From: Chamaelirium japonicum
Lineage: Eukaryota; Streptophyta; Magnoliopsida; Liliales; Melanthiaceae
Direction of reading: 5' to 3'
Assembly (NCBI GenBank): GCA_947650365.1
Contig: OX393557.1
Coordinates: 26,318,385 to 26,382,384, forward strand
DNA: 64,000 bases
Numbering within the stretch: the stretch's first letter is position 1; each line of letters starts with the position of its first letter. Under the pieces are notes generated by a model. The model did no database searches and was not told the origin of the DNA. It worked only from the letters and a program-made list of their open reading frames with translations. The position numbers were made by a program, and so were the translations under genes. Shown one piece after another: positions 11,321-22,639 of this stretch.

Positions 11321-11429
11321 GTGGAAAGAATGTTTTAAAGAGACCGATGGTAAAGACAAGAGAGGATGCCAAGTTTTAGGGGGAGAATGACATACAGAAA
11401 GAATCTTCAAGAGATTGTCTTCAGTTACC

Positions 11430-14400
11430 CAGTAACCCTCCACCCCTGAACTCTGGGCACCATAAGCCAGCCAGTGGGTAGCACTATTGGCCGCTCTTGG
11501 AATCCACTGCACCGTTACCCCCGGCAACAAATCCCAAAGCCGCAAACAAGCCATAATGCTCAGAAATAACTCACCCGATCATCCTTTCCCGACAACAAGA
11601 GCATCACAAGCCTCCTTTGCAATAGTCAAAAGCAATACCCGGATATCCGACCCCATACCGATTTCCTCAAGAGCACCATGGATAGCCAGAATCTCCACTT
11701 GTAGAGGTGTCGTCGCCGCACATCGAAAAGCTACAGCAGCCAATGTTGTCAGAACCGAACCGGACCGGCCGGTCCGGACCGGGAACCGGCGAACCGGTAG
11801 GAAAACCGGTCCGGGCCGGGCGTGAACCGGTGTTGGAAAACGAACCGGTATTGAACCGTCGGGCCGGACGGTTTTAGGTATAAACCGGACCGAACCGGTT
11901 TTTTTTTTGGTGCACAAATCTCTCTCTCTCTATCTTTCTCTAGGTTTGACTGTGTTTGTTGGGCCGGTGAACCGGACCGGACCGGCCGGCCGAACCGGAC
12001 CGGTACACAAACCATCCCCTGTCGGGTAGATAGAACCCAAGCCCCACTCGCTAACCTCTCCCTTTGATGAAAAGAACTCTCAGTCCACATAATAAACTCC
12101 TCACTGATAATCCCCCTTCGTCGCTCCCGGCTCCTCGGTACCGGATTATAAAATCCCTGTAGAACCTCTTGACTCTGTTTCCCTAGTACTAGCCATGGTT
12201 TCACCGGCCTCCCATAGAGCTTGTCACACCTAGCCTTCCAGAGGAACCACATAGCAACAACAATCATCTCATTAGCCATAGTGGGATCCCTCTGTCTTAT
12301 CAAACTGCCATTAGCAGGAAGTAAATCCTGCGAGAAGAAATTAATTCCCGTCTCCATCAGCATGCATTTCAAAAATTCTAATGCCACAGGGCACACCCAA
12401 AAAATATGATTGATGTCGTCATCCGGATCGCTACACCATGGACAGCATCCATATCCCATCCGAATTTGCAGCCTCAAAATGGATGCTGTTAACAGAGCTC
12501 CCCGCAACAACTTCCACAAAAATATTTGGACTCTCGGCGGAACCCTCAAAAGCCAAATGCCAGCCCCCAACCCTTCGTCGCTGACAGGCTCACCTCGCAG
12601 CTCCCCTAGCATCTTTCTAAATTTTGATCGTAAACTCCTTAGCTCCAAACGCTCTTGCTACAGCCGCTTCATAGTTCTTCTCCACCCAACCAAAGCCGTC
12701 CTATTATGTCAGGTATGCCAAGAATCCAACGCCACCTGATATTTAGCCCGAATCCACTGAGCACCTACTCCAGAATCCGTAATCACATACCACATCTTAG
12801 CGATCTCTTGTTGGAGCTGTAGATCTTGGAAACAAGAAATCTGAAGCCCCCCCAAATCTCGGGTCTTCGTAACTGACTCCCAAGAAATGAGATGAAGGTG
12901 TCGTTGTCCATCCAGATGGCCCCACAGAAAATCTCGACAAAGACGATCCATCTGCTGGAGTACCCCAACCGGTAGGCCCCCTACCCCCATCAGATGCACC
13001 AGAGTAGCTGGCAAAACAGACTTAATCAACACTATCTCCCTGCTTGCGATAACAATCGCGCCTTCCACCCCGACAATCGATTTTCCATTCGGCTTATCAC
13101 AAGCTTGAAACATGCATTTGGCACCCTACCACAATAAATAGGAACCCCCAGATGGACCTAAGGTCCCACCTCCTCCTTCACATTTAAGGCTCGCTCCACA
13201 TGCCTCCGAACGGATTTCTTCACACACCGAGAGAACTTGATGCTGGACTTCCCTGGATTAATCATTAGACCGGTACTCAACGAGACTTTAGAAAATACCT
13301 CCCGTAGCCCCCAAGCAGCTAACTCCGTTGCTCTGGCAAAGAATAAGAAGTCATCTGCAAAGGCAAGAGTGGCAATTTGCTGCTCGTTCCGACGAGTAGT
13401 AAAGCCCTCAAGTGCCCCCTCTCTCATACTATTATCGATCTCCCATTGAAAAACCTAAGCTACTACGAGAAAAAGATACGGAGAGATTGGATCCCCTTGA
13501 CGTAATCCGCAAGTCGGCCGGAACATCTGTGTCACCTCCCCATTAATCAATAACCGAAAAGAGGTTCATTTGACACACTGCATAATCCAAGAAATCCAAA
13601 TTGGATGGAATCCCATCCGGGCAAGAATCGCCTCCAAAGCCTCCCACTGTATCCGGTCATAAGCCTTATCTAAGTCCGCCTTTACCACCATAGCTGCTCG
13701 CCGTCGAGGAGCCACATGTATAGAGTGTAGGACTTCCTGTGCAAGGAGGACATTATCTCGGATCCGCCTCCCGGGAATAAACGCATGTTGTTCCTCTCGA
13801 ATAATCGATGGTAATAATAACCGAAGTCTGTTAGCCATAATCTTAGAAATAAATTTATAGTGCACATTGCAAAGACTAATCGGTCTAAAATCATTAGGAG
13901 AAACTGGAACAGGCTTCTTCGGTATGAGCACCACCGACGTGTCATTCCACCCCTCGGGCATTCTATGCGATTTGAAAAAACCCTGGACTTCCCTAATCAC
14001 ATCCTCACCAATAATATCCCAACATTCTTTATAAAAATTCCCATTAAACCCATCAGGTCCTGGAGATTTATTTGCCGGTGATGTGAACAACACCCTCTTC
14101 TTGATTTCACCACTATCAGGAATACGAATCAGGAAATTATTCATCTCATTAGATACGCACCTCGAGAGATCATCAAGTAGCTGAAGCTGCACCTCATCGA
14201 CTCGTGTCCAACGTCGTTTGAAGAAGTCGATCAACACTCGTTGAATAAGCTGAGGCTCTGATATTTCCTCTCCCCCTACCTGAAGACATCTGATACGATT
14301 TCTAGATCTTCTCACTCGAGTGCTGGATTGGAAGAACCCCGTATTACGATCACCCTCTCGTAAGTACCACTATACTCTAGATTTTTGAGCCCAAAGGGAT

Positions 14401-15401
14401 TCTTGTTGCCTCAAGGACCATTCCAACTGCCGGTGCACCTGCTGCCACTCCTCCGAACCCTCCTCCGCCTCCTGGGTTCCTGCCATCGCTTCCGCTTGCC
14501 GCCACAACAAATCCACCAGCGAGTGTATATTTCCCACTGTATTTTTATTCCAAAAAGGAAGAGCACGTCGGACGAAAGGTAAGTTCTCAGCGCACCCCGC
14601 CCCACGGATCCACTGTTGTAGAATCACTTCTCGACACTCCGCTCAAGATAACCAGAAGTTATGGAACCGCCACGGAACTCGCTGAGGTCTAGTATTCGCA
14701 AGGGTGGAAACTAGAATCGGGGAATGATCCGATACACATCGAGGGAGGTGTTTAACAGAAGTATCGTCAACCTTCATCGTCCATCGATCATTCGCACCGA
14801 TCCAGTCTCTCCCATATGTGAGCCCCCCTTGTCTGTTATTACACCATGTAAAAGCCTCACCATTGAACTGAACATCACTCAACCCACTGTTATTAACCAT
14901 CTCCAAAAACTCTAGTGCTTCGCGACCAACAAAATAGTCTACCTCCCCCTTTTATCCTCCGGTGTCAACACACAGTTGCAGTCCCCTAACAAGTAACAAG
15001 CACCAAGGATATTGCATCCGACTTAACACCTTCAGTTCTGCCCACAATCCACGCCTATCCGGTTCTAAATTACTCGCATAAATAGAAGATAGAATAATAA
15101 AACTGGCGCTATGTTCAATCACCACCAAATGCAACACTTGCTCCTGGCGAACCAAGGCAGTAACCAAACCCAGGTCCCCACGCCACAAACATACAATCCC
15201 ACCAGCCATCCCATTGGACGGAATAAAGGCCACTTCAAATTGACCCCAAAATATCGCCTTCACTCGGCTCAAATTAGATAACCTCACATGACTCTCTACT
15301 AGTAAAACTACCTGTGGATCAAACTTCTTCACTAGCAGATTAACATGCCCAATCGCCGTCGGACGTAAGAATCCCCGACAATTCCAGAACAGGATTTTCA
15401 T
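11430..15401 (-). pseudogene. LINE ORF2: endonuclease, reverse transcriptase, zf-RVT, RNase H
   Basis: Start ATG at 15401 (MKILFWNCRGF). The order is: apurinic-type endonuclease (WNCRG; CVSDHSPILV near 14745); an RT region with SPGPDGFNGNFYK, RPISLCNVHYK, ADLDKAYDR and the catalytic box as FADDFLFF near 13365; a zf-RVT cysteine/histidine cluster (CCPWCSDPDDDINHIFWVC) near 12430; and an RNase H region with AEILAI-like and WIPRAANS..HWLA phrases at 11700-11440. ORF2 is broken by several stops and frame changes (about 14950, 14640, 14365, 13560, 13460, 12705) and by a 0.27-kb insertion in the RNase H part. It makes cDNA at nicked target DNA in intact relatives; this copy cannot. Confidence 0.9.
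11747..12012. mobile_element. GC-rich 'CCGGTTCGG' insertion inside LINE RNase H
   Basis: The LINE RNase H reading is interrupted between 'STRQGMV' and 'AAVAFRCAATTP'. The interruption is ~265 bp of nested CCGGACCGG, GGTTCGGTCC and AACCGG phrases on both strands, beginning TCAGAACCGAACCGG and ending CCGGACCGGTAC. It can form extensive hairpins. No transposase is present and target duplications are unclear. Whatever its family, it inserted after the LINE. The second copy is at 62224-62489. Confidence 0.6.
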
Positions 15402-17259
15402 TGGGGAAAAGAGGATAGTAATGCCGCTGGGAGTTGACCTCCCTTACCTGATTTCTTTAAGCTATGGCCTTTCAAAGCTAGCATATCCGGGACCCTACTC
15501 CTGGGCTGGCGCCGATGGCTGTTGAGCGCACCCGTACTCTCCGCCTGCCGCGAACATTCTCCCCCGCAATCATCACCCCCCTCATCACAATTCTCTTCCA
15601 TCAACCCTATCTCGAGACCATCGACCTCCTGCAAGAGCTCACAAGTCTTCCCCACTGCCTCTGAATGGTGTTCGCCCATCGAGAGCTCGGGCGGATTCAC
15701 AACCCCCGGTTCCTTCCCAGAAAAACCCAGTGGGATCTCCGATGTGAGTGGATCACTACACCGGACAACCACCTTCCCACCGCTCAACTCATCTCCCGCC
15801 AAAGATCCCGGGAGACAACAATCAAGTTCCGTCATCCCCACACCCTCAACCTCCGACTGGCTGTTGCTGCCCTCCCCCACAATTTTCGACCATCCCAACC
15901 GGTCTCGCAGAGCACTCCCGTCAAATCTCAGCCCTCGCCGCTCCTCAGCCCAACTGCTTGGCCCATTGGGAGCCGCAGTATCATTACCTTCTTCGAGATC
16001 CATCCCCACCTCACCATCGATAGCTGGTGTCCGCTCCTCCACGCACGGAAATAGGGTCCCCACCCCAGTCTTCTCATGCATTAACTCCAGGGGATGGAAT
16101 CGAGATCCCTGATCATGACGTCTCGGAACTTGTCTCCACTCTACAGGCCGCTGGACTCTAGCACCAAGGGCCCCTGGCTGACGTGTCTCTCGATCCACCC
16201 GTCCACGTTGCATCAAATCATCACTACCCTTCCCTTCCCGCCCGCCACCGCCCGTCTTCCTCGCCCCTGGCCGTCGAGCTGCCATCACCCAAGGTCCAAA
16301 AGTAGACCCTTTCACCTGCGAGCTCTCCTCCGCACTACCTAGCCCTGTAGCCGCCTGAACGTGTGCCGCACCATCCTCATCCATTTCAACACGATGTTGC
16401 CCAACCCTCTCCTTCCCTCCCACCGGCTCCTGAACAACTTCAGCAACTACATCTGAAACCCCCCCCCCCCCTCTTTCGGGTTCATACCAACTTCAGTGCA
16501 ATGATCCAGAGTGCGCCCCACACGACCACAACCAAAGCACAATCTTGGTAAATTCTCATAAAAAAACGGTTGGTAGAACCTAAAACCCGCACTCTCTGCC
16601 CGGCCCGTCGTACCAACATTCGTCCCCGGGATGAGGCCCTTCGTGAGATTCACCTCAACACACACCCGCACAAACAACCCACGCGTCCCCTCCAACGAGT
16701 TCTGGTCCACCCTAATCGGTCTACCCACTGCCGAAGCTATATCTTTCGCCAGAATTTCATCATAACAGTCCACCAGGAGTCCCGGCAACCGAATCCAAAC
16801 CGGAGCTCGATCGATGATCTCCGTTGCCGGCTGAAAGAAAGGAGTCCACCTCTTCAAAACAAGCACTCTCCCATCAAAGATCCAAGGGCTTCCTTCCCAA
16901 ACATCCATTAAATCTTCCTCCAATTCAAACCGGAAACAAAAAAAACAATTCGGTAAATCCAGAACTTAAACCTTGCCAGCACAAGGCCATCGTTGCGCGA
17001 TTCGCCGCTGTAATATCTCCAGTGGAAGCTTTGGACCCAAGAACTTCCCAACCAGAGATTGTTGCCATCGGGCTAGGGACTCCCTCAGACGTTCAGGATC
17101 CAGGACTATCATCCCTTCCACCAACTGAGACATCCTCGAACAATGGGTGGCATCAATCCTCCCACTCCACTGAGTTCGCCATTGGGTTGTAGCCGCTGCC
17201 AGGTAACTCCGGCGAGACCCTTTTGTTCCGCCCGGATCTTCTCCCTCCGCCAGCACCAT
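15398..17259 (-). pseudogene. LINE ORF1: DUF4283-like RNA-binding protein with CCHC knuckle
   Basis: Start ATG at 17259 (MVLAEGEDPGG). LVGKFLGPKLPLEILQ (about 17055-17005) and the following region resemble the DUF4283 domain of plant LINE ORF1. A zinc knuckle CFGCGRVGRTLDHC lies near 16500. Downstream, STFGPWVMAARR (about 16300) is a phrase typical of these ORF1 proteins, followed by a low-complexity tail. Two lesions are seen: a TAA at 16968-16966 and a frame change at the poly-C/G tract near 16458-16472. The stop codon overlaps the ORF2 start as ATGA (15401-15398), an arrangement suited to termination-reinitiation. Confidence 0.85.
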
Positions 17260-17309
17260 GGTACGTGTCTTAAAAGAAAGAAACATGAGAATTATTTCTT
17301 TCGTACGGC

Positions 17310-19930
17310 ATGCAATGTGGCTATTAATTGTTCAAGCGACGGTAGCAGCACGATGCGCATGACATCACAAGAACATCAGGGGTGAAATGCACGGTCTGGG
17401 CTGAGTGTGATTCCGTTCAAGCGACGGTGGCTCACCTCAGGCGGCAGCTACTAATCCGAGAACAAGCCCTACCGATCGATCAATCACGCAACTCGATCTC
17501 TGCCACATCACCACATGCATGATTGCTCTCGGACAGTAAGTCACAATTTAAGTTACAAAAGGCTACTTCATATCGTACTCTATACATACACGCATCAGAT
17601 CTCCAGCAAGCCAAGAAATCAATCTCTCGAAGGTAAAGGTTTCCTAAACATCGGTGCTGACGTAACAAGCAATCACCACCGTCCACAGCACTACCGATAG
17701 GGCGTAACTTGCTCCTCAGTGTGAAGCTTCTGGCAGTAAGGTCCCCGGTTTTCTCCTTGAGTTGATCTGCAGTTTGACAATAACCCCTTAGAAAACCATT
17801 ATTCAATCAGCAAATTATAATAGGTTTGTAATGACCTAACAATAAGATGTTCATTAACCACAGTCAGTACTTAATTAAGCAGCTCGATGAATCCGAAACA
17901 TAAGGCAAGTTCCGATCAGAACAAAATAGAATCAGACATTCTCAACCGTCGGGTCATAGAGAACATCTTTGTACAGAAGAATATGTTTACTGATCATTAA
18001 ATTGTTCCTTCTACATGATTTGATCACTAAGCCTAGTAAGGTTCTCTAATGCCAAAGCAACAAGAAAAAATAAAGAGAAACAAATCGACAGATGAGATAA
18101 ATGAGATCCTCTAGACAGAACAAAAGAGCATTACTCTCACCTGTTCCTTTCTGGGGGGGTATGTTTTCTTGTTGTCAAGTCCAATCATGAAAATGACTTC
18201 GTGCATGGGCGCTTGGAAAATTTCCCCCCTTCCCCCCTCTTTCTCTGATACCCGTGCACGTCGGCACTCCCCCGACGACCTTCGGCTGCACCCCCATGCC
18301 TCCTCCAAGGGCCACCCCCAGCGTTGACACTCAACTTTATTTAGTGTTAATATATCATATTTTAGGCCACAATAAATTAAAACTTTATTTAGTGTTAATT
18401 TATCAGTTAAATAAAAATGTCTTTGACATCTCTCATAGATAAAATTGCCTCGGGACTGGAACGTCGGCCATATTCCATCAATGACAAAACACTGGCCCTC
18501 TAGTTGAGAACGAAACCTAAAAGCTTTTATCGTTTATGCAGAGCTTGGAAGCATAACAGCTTGATTTCTTATGATTCTCTCTTATATTTCTGAGGATTCA
18601 GTTTTCCAGGTGCAGGAGATGCTCAGTTTTTAATGGCTAACTGAAAAGAACACAAATCATCACCATAATATCTGATTCGAGCCCATCAAGAAATGTATCT
18701 ATACCAATCTTATTTTAGTTCTAAACATAAATAAATGAAAAAAAAATGATTAAGATACAGAGTAAACCTTTGAAATAGTAAAGACAAACCACAAGTAAAA
18801 TAGCTAAAACAAAATCAACATCACTAGCATGATCGCACCCTCTACCACGGTACCACCTCAAAACCTCAGCTGCTTGGGATCCAGTCACAGGATCGTTGTG
18901 TTGTACATCTTTATCCAATAGGTAGAACCGCTCTTAAATAAAGCATCCTCATATCCTTCTCTGCCATTAAGATATATAGTCAGTCATGTTAGATCATTAG
19001 GGTGCACCAAACTGGAAAAGTTAGTATAGGCGTAGAAGTGAGATGTTGGATAGCCAATGTCACATGTTTGGAAAAGTAGATTAAACTGCTAAGTCAAAAA
19101 AATCATAATCCAAGATATCATGGAAGCGTGTGAGTAAACTTGCAAATAAGGTCAATTTTACCTCTATACATGAAAATTCTGCTAAAAGAAAAAAGTTGAG
19201 AAAAAATGCGTTGTTTTGATATAATAGCAATCTTGTTTTGGAAAGGATTTAATAGCAAATATATTCCAACAAAATAATGACTATGTACCTTTCTCAAGTA
19301 ATTGGAAAATGTTGGCTTATGTGAAACTTACAATCTAACGTAAGTTTTTCAAAAAGAAATTTTGTGACAATGCTAGAAACTTGTCCTTGGACTTGCAATT
19401 AATTGCTAAAACTGTACATTTCAATTTAATGATAGGGAAGCATACTGAATATCTGCGGGAATAAGATGATCGAAGAAAAACTAAGAAATAGTGCCCGATC
19501 ATATTTCTCCACTTATCCTTCAAATCAACCCATTCAATGGAAAAGCTTATCATCAGATTCATTATTATATAGAAAAAAAAATGGATAACACTGAGTTAAA
19601 GCTTCAGCAATACCCCTGTTCTGTCTTAAAAAATTTCGATATAGCAACTTAGGATGTATTTTCAATTACCTTACGTGGAAAAGGTATGAACACATTGTAG
19701 AATAGCACAACATCACTAAGAAAATTAACAAGAAAAGTTAACTTATAGATCAATAACTATTTTATAATAAAGTTGCACAAAATAGGAAAGATTCTCGAAA
19801 AAATATTAGAATAATAGAATTAATTAACGTTGTGGGTTGTGACTAATCTCAGAACACATATTTTAAGCTTTCCAACAAACAAGAAGGCTTTCTAATAAAG
19901 ATTAACCAGAGACAAGATAAGTGCATACTT
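17310..19930. repeat. Paralogous non-coding block, copy X (downstream of F-box gene)
   Basis: This block aligns with 39938-42433, which lacks ~275 bases equivalent to 18935-19210. Both contain the exon-like stretch at 17800-17560 (minus strand: acceptor-like CAAACTGCAG, then KTGDLTARSFTLRSK), the stretch at 18910-18780 (minus: DPVTGSQAAEVLRWYRG) and the downstream module at 18560-19550. The shared reading of some phrases between copies hints at former coding or spliced exons, but stops and lack of a recognisable family prevent calling a gene. Confidence 0.8.
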
Positions 19931-19946
19931 TCCAACAAACAAGAAG

Positions 19947-20670
19947 CCTTTCGCCAAACAGCTGCAGATACTAAAGAAAAGAAGCTTCTTGATAAAGATA
20001 TAGTAAATGATAAGAGGCCAATATCAATACATAAAAGAATCAAAACTTGTACAGTACCAATTTATTTGAATAATAGGCATTTATAAGTTCATGCACTGGA
20101 CAGATAGTTAAGGTAGATTTGTTGGACAGGTTGGGGCCATCCAGACTCATCATTGAGATAAGGCCATCATGCTAAGTTATGGATGTGAGAACCCAGTTTC
20201 GATGGATCAGGATCCAACTGCTTATGATTCATGAACAATTGCCTCAAACACTAATTACATGTAATGTATTGAAGAAAATATATACTGATGAGTCGTAACG
20301 AGCCAAACATGCGAGAAGGGGTTTATGATAAGTGCCCAAATCAATCTCCTCATTAATATCTTTAAAATAGACAAGAACTCAATGTGAAAGTATGATTTTG
20401 TTTCCAAAACTCAATCCTAACTTCTTATGAACAATTATCATATCAAACATCGATGCCGCATATAACATGCAATAAAATACCCGGCGGAATCAATAATTGT
20501 CATGTCTAAGAACTACTTCTACTGAATAATTCTCTAGGTCAATTGCGGAGATAACAACTCAAAAGCCTAAGTAGTCGAGTTTGATTAAATAAGTGGTTGG
20601 CAATATCCGCCCCAGTGAATCCAATCACTGAAAAATTAAACAAGTGAAATAAAAAAATAATAATAACTAA

Positions 20671-20758
<88 letters not shown>

Positions 20759-20882
20759 TATATATCGTCATTATTCTAAAGCATTTTTTAGCTTTTGTAA
20801 TCCAACTAAACTTTCGACATAAAGAAAAGGCTTAAATCTGCTTCTGTCGCCAACGATGATTTCTTCTTCTTTGTTGGTTCCG
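19947..20882. repeat. Repeat shared with 9580-10475 (3' flank and tail of F-box gene)
   Basis: It covers the last codons of the intact F-box gene, a TA microsatellite and ~700 bp beyond its stop. The partner at 9580-10475 lacks the gene body. Confidence 0.85.
20675..20765. repeat. (TA)n microsatellite, ~91 bp
   Basis: TA repeat with one G interruption near 20757, starting only six bases after the F-box stop codon on the minus strand. It may affect 3'-end formation. Confidence 0.95.
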
Positions 20883-22255
20883 CTGCTCATGTCGGCTAGT
20901 TCTTCGCTGCTGGTGCCCCTATTGAGACGATGATATTGAAGCATGTTCACGTCCGGTTTGGTCTTGTATTGCCGCGGCCGCGACGAATTAGTCTTATGAA
21001 CCAGAATTTTGTCGTCGTGGATTAGCAGAGGCGTTGGTTTAGGACCCATCCAGGGGAAGATCACCGAGTGTTTCCGAGTCCATTCATGGCTATTAGTACC
21101 GTGGTCGCCGTTTGTTACTAGCACCCATATATCCAGCTGCGGCGCCTTGCAGTACCAGAACCAGCTGGGCGAGGTGTTCGGGTAGACGGACATGCAGATG
21201 CTGCCTTGTAGCTCTACCAGGTCTGGATCAATCGTGTACTGCTTCCCTTGATAGACATGGTCGAAATCGGGAGGCGGGATCGAAGCAAGCTGTTCGTCTC
21301 TGAGATCAAAACGAAGGATTGAGTGCCCTTTGCCTGTCTTCCAGTACATTGCTCCCTTGGCAGTAGCCCCGCCGCCCAGTTGCGTACTCTCAAGATTAGT
21401 GTGGATTTGCCTCCACGAGCCGCCGCCGAGGGTGTAAACCTCACATCCCATCCACAGCCGATTCAGAGAAAAAGGAACCTTGATGAAGAAGCGTGCGACT
21501 TTGTACTCCTTGGTCACTGGGTGAAACCCCAAGCAGGCCGTCAGCAAGATGGAACGCTCTCTCGGCTCCGGCGTAGTTAGCGACTCCCCTGTCGACGGAT
21601 TCAACAAGTGGGTCCTTCCATCGTATGTGGTGATGCAGATGAGCCCGTTGCAGGTGCCGGAGCCATTCCGCTGGAAACGAGGTTGGCCGCCACCGGGTTT
21701 AGGCCTCGGACAGTAGGGCATGGGGGGCGAAAATGCGTTGTTGCCGTCATCGAAGTAGGCGATGCAGAGCCCGTCGGTCCTGTTATAGGTGGGAGCGAAG
21801 AGGATGGCAGGGAGGCGGGTGCGCTCGAGGTGGGTGTCAATGAAGTAGGGATCGTGGGTTATGGAGCGCCAGAGCTTGCAAACACGCCGGAATCTTACGA
21901 GGTGCCTCACCGGCAGCCTCAATAGTATCTCGATCGTGATGTCGAGGGGGATGCCATTCCCTTCTCTCTTGATCCGTTTTGCTTGGACCCTGCCGAGGGG
22001 CACACCGCTGCTTCGTCGTCGGCCTGTAAGGCGGCTATCAGCCGAGAGAGAGCTACCGGCGGGAAAGCAGAAACCGCGGCCGGCGGGAAAGCAGAATCGG
22101 CGGCCGAGGAAGCGAGGGGGAGGAGCGCGGCGGTGTGATCTCCTCCTCTTCGATGAGACCAACCGGCCCGCCGACGGCGGGGGAAGAGGCAGGCGGTCGG
22201 TCGAGGGGCGGCGCAGGCGTCGGGATGGGAGTCGGGCAGAGGGGGCGTCCATCAT
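20771..22255 (-). CDS. F-box protein with F-box-associated (FBA-type) domain
   Basis: A 494-residue uninterrupted frame, single exon, stop TAA at 20773-20771. Residues ~101-142 (IPLDITIEILLRLPVRHL...VCKLWRSIT) form an F-box, the SKP1-binding motif of SCF ubiquitin ligases. Residues ~195-420 hold the phrases of plant FBA domains: GTCNGLICI, LLNPSTGE, LGFHPVTKEYKV, VYTLGGGSWRQI, GAMYWKTG. The substrate is unknown. The N-terminal ~95 residues are basic and low-complexity (KRRRSHRR; repeated FCFPAG), longer than usual, so translation might start at a later Met; the F-box itself is included either way. GC content is high at the 5' end. A TATA-like box lies ~50 bp upstream. An orphan tail of a paralog sits at 10364-10475. 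Confidence 0.9.
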   Translation of the reverse strand: MMDAPSARLPSRRLRRPSTDRLPLPPPSAGRLVSSKRRRSHRRAPPPRFLGRRFCFPAGRGFCFPAGSSLSADSRLTGRRRSSGVPLGRVQAKRIKREGNGIPLDITIEILLRLPVRHLVRFRRVCKLWRSITHDPYFIDTHLERTRLPAILFAPTYNRTDGLCIAYFDDGNNAFSPPMPYCPRPKPGGGQPRFQRNGSGTCNGLICITTYDGRTHLLNPSTGESLTTPEPRERSILLTACLGFHPVTKEYKVARFFIKVPFSLNRLWMGCEVYTLGGGSWRQIHTNLESTQLGGGATAKGAMYWKTGKGHSILRFDLRDEQLASIPPPDFDHVYQGKQYTIDPDLVELQGSICMSVYPNTSPSWFWYCKAPQLDIWVLVTNGDHGTNSHEWTRKHSVIFPWMGPKPTPLLIHDDKILVHKTNSSRPRQYKTKPDVNMLQYHRLNRGTSSEELADMSSGTNKEEEIIVGDRSRFKPFLYVESLVGLQKLKNALE

Positions 22256-22302
22256 CAGGTTGCTCGGCGGAGCTACAGACGAGGGGTGGAACCGTGGAGG
22301 AG

Positions 22303-22312
22303 TTATTTATAT
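22303..22312 (-). promoter_or_regulatory. TATA-like box upstream of the F-box gene
   Basis: The minus strand reads ATATAAATAA about 50 bases before the first ATG at 22255, a plausible TATA position with a very short leader. No other promoter element can be assigned. Confidence 0.5.
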
Positions 22313-22639
22313 TAAACAGATGGTGTCTAGCGATAAAGACGAGCAAATATCGTTTTTTTTTTTAACATGATTTTTACAAAAGAAGAGTAACACTTTTTAT
22401 TTAAAGAGATTTCTTCAAAATAATATTTAAAAAATAATTATTTATTTCAATAGCACCGAAAAAAAAAATTACAAGATTACAGTTCTTACTCAGAATAATT
22501 TTTTTCTTTCTCATCTGTGAGAAACCCAACATCCAGGATGCTTGATTTAAACCGATCATCTAGGATGCTGAGTTTAATATAAGTCCAGTTTCATCCAAAA
22601 ATGATAGGTGTTGAAGCACCTCCATTCAATTAAACTTGT

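Larger units (their letters stand above)
1..13523. repeat. Copy 1 of a ~50.4-kb direct (tandem) duplication
   Basis: This stretch recurs at 50449-64000 in the same orientation. The offset is 50448 at the left. It shifts to 50446 after a poly-G run near 5261, to 50445 after a poly-T run near 7625, and to 50477 after a TA microsatellite at 10298. Apart from these length changes I noticed only about ten substitutions by eye, for example at 2550, 6433, 7091, 7744 and 10530. Both ends run off the window, so the true breakpoints are not visible. It may be a real recent tandem duplication or two haplotypes joined in assembly. Confidence 0.97.
11419..17309 (-). mobile_element. Decayed L1-type LINE, 5.9 kb
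   Basis: The element contains ORF1 and ORF2 on the minus strand (listed separately). Its borders come from comparison with 39890-39955, where the same flanks ('CTTCAAGAGATTGT' and 'ATGCAATGTGGCTATT') are separated by only ~13 bases. At the LINE's 3' side (left border) there is no poly-A/T run and the sequence stops just beyond the end of ORF2, and no target duplication is visible. The insertion therefore lost its 3' tail or arose by a non-standard route. The second copy starts at 61896 and runs off the window. Confidence 0.85.

Noticed and set aside
15522..16112. Plus-strand Ser/Pro-rich frames opposite LINE ORF1
   Set aside because: They are complementary to the low-complexity ORF1 tail, which fits its family on the minus strand.
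18254..18442. Small plus-strand protein near 18.3 kb
   Set aside because: Its counterpart at 40952-41134 does not keep the reading, and no domain is visible.
21608..22370. Plus-strand frames overlapping the F-box gene
   Set aside because: They are shadows of the GC-rich F-box gene and have no domain.
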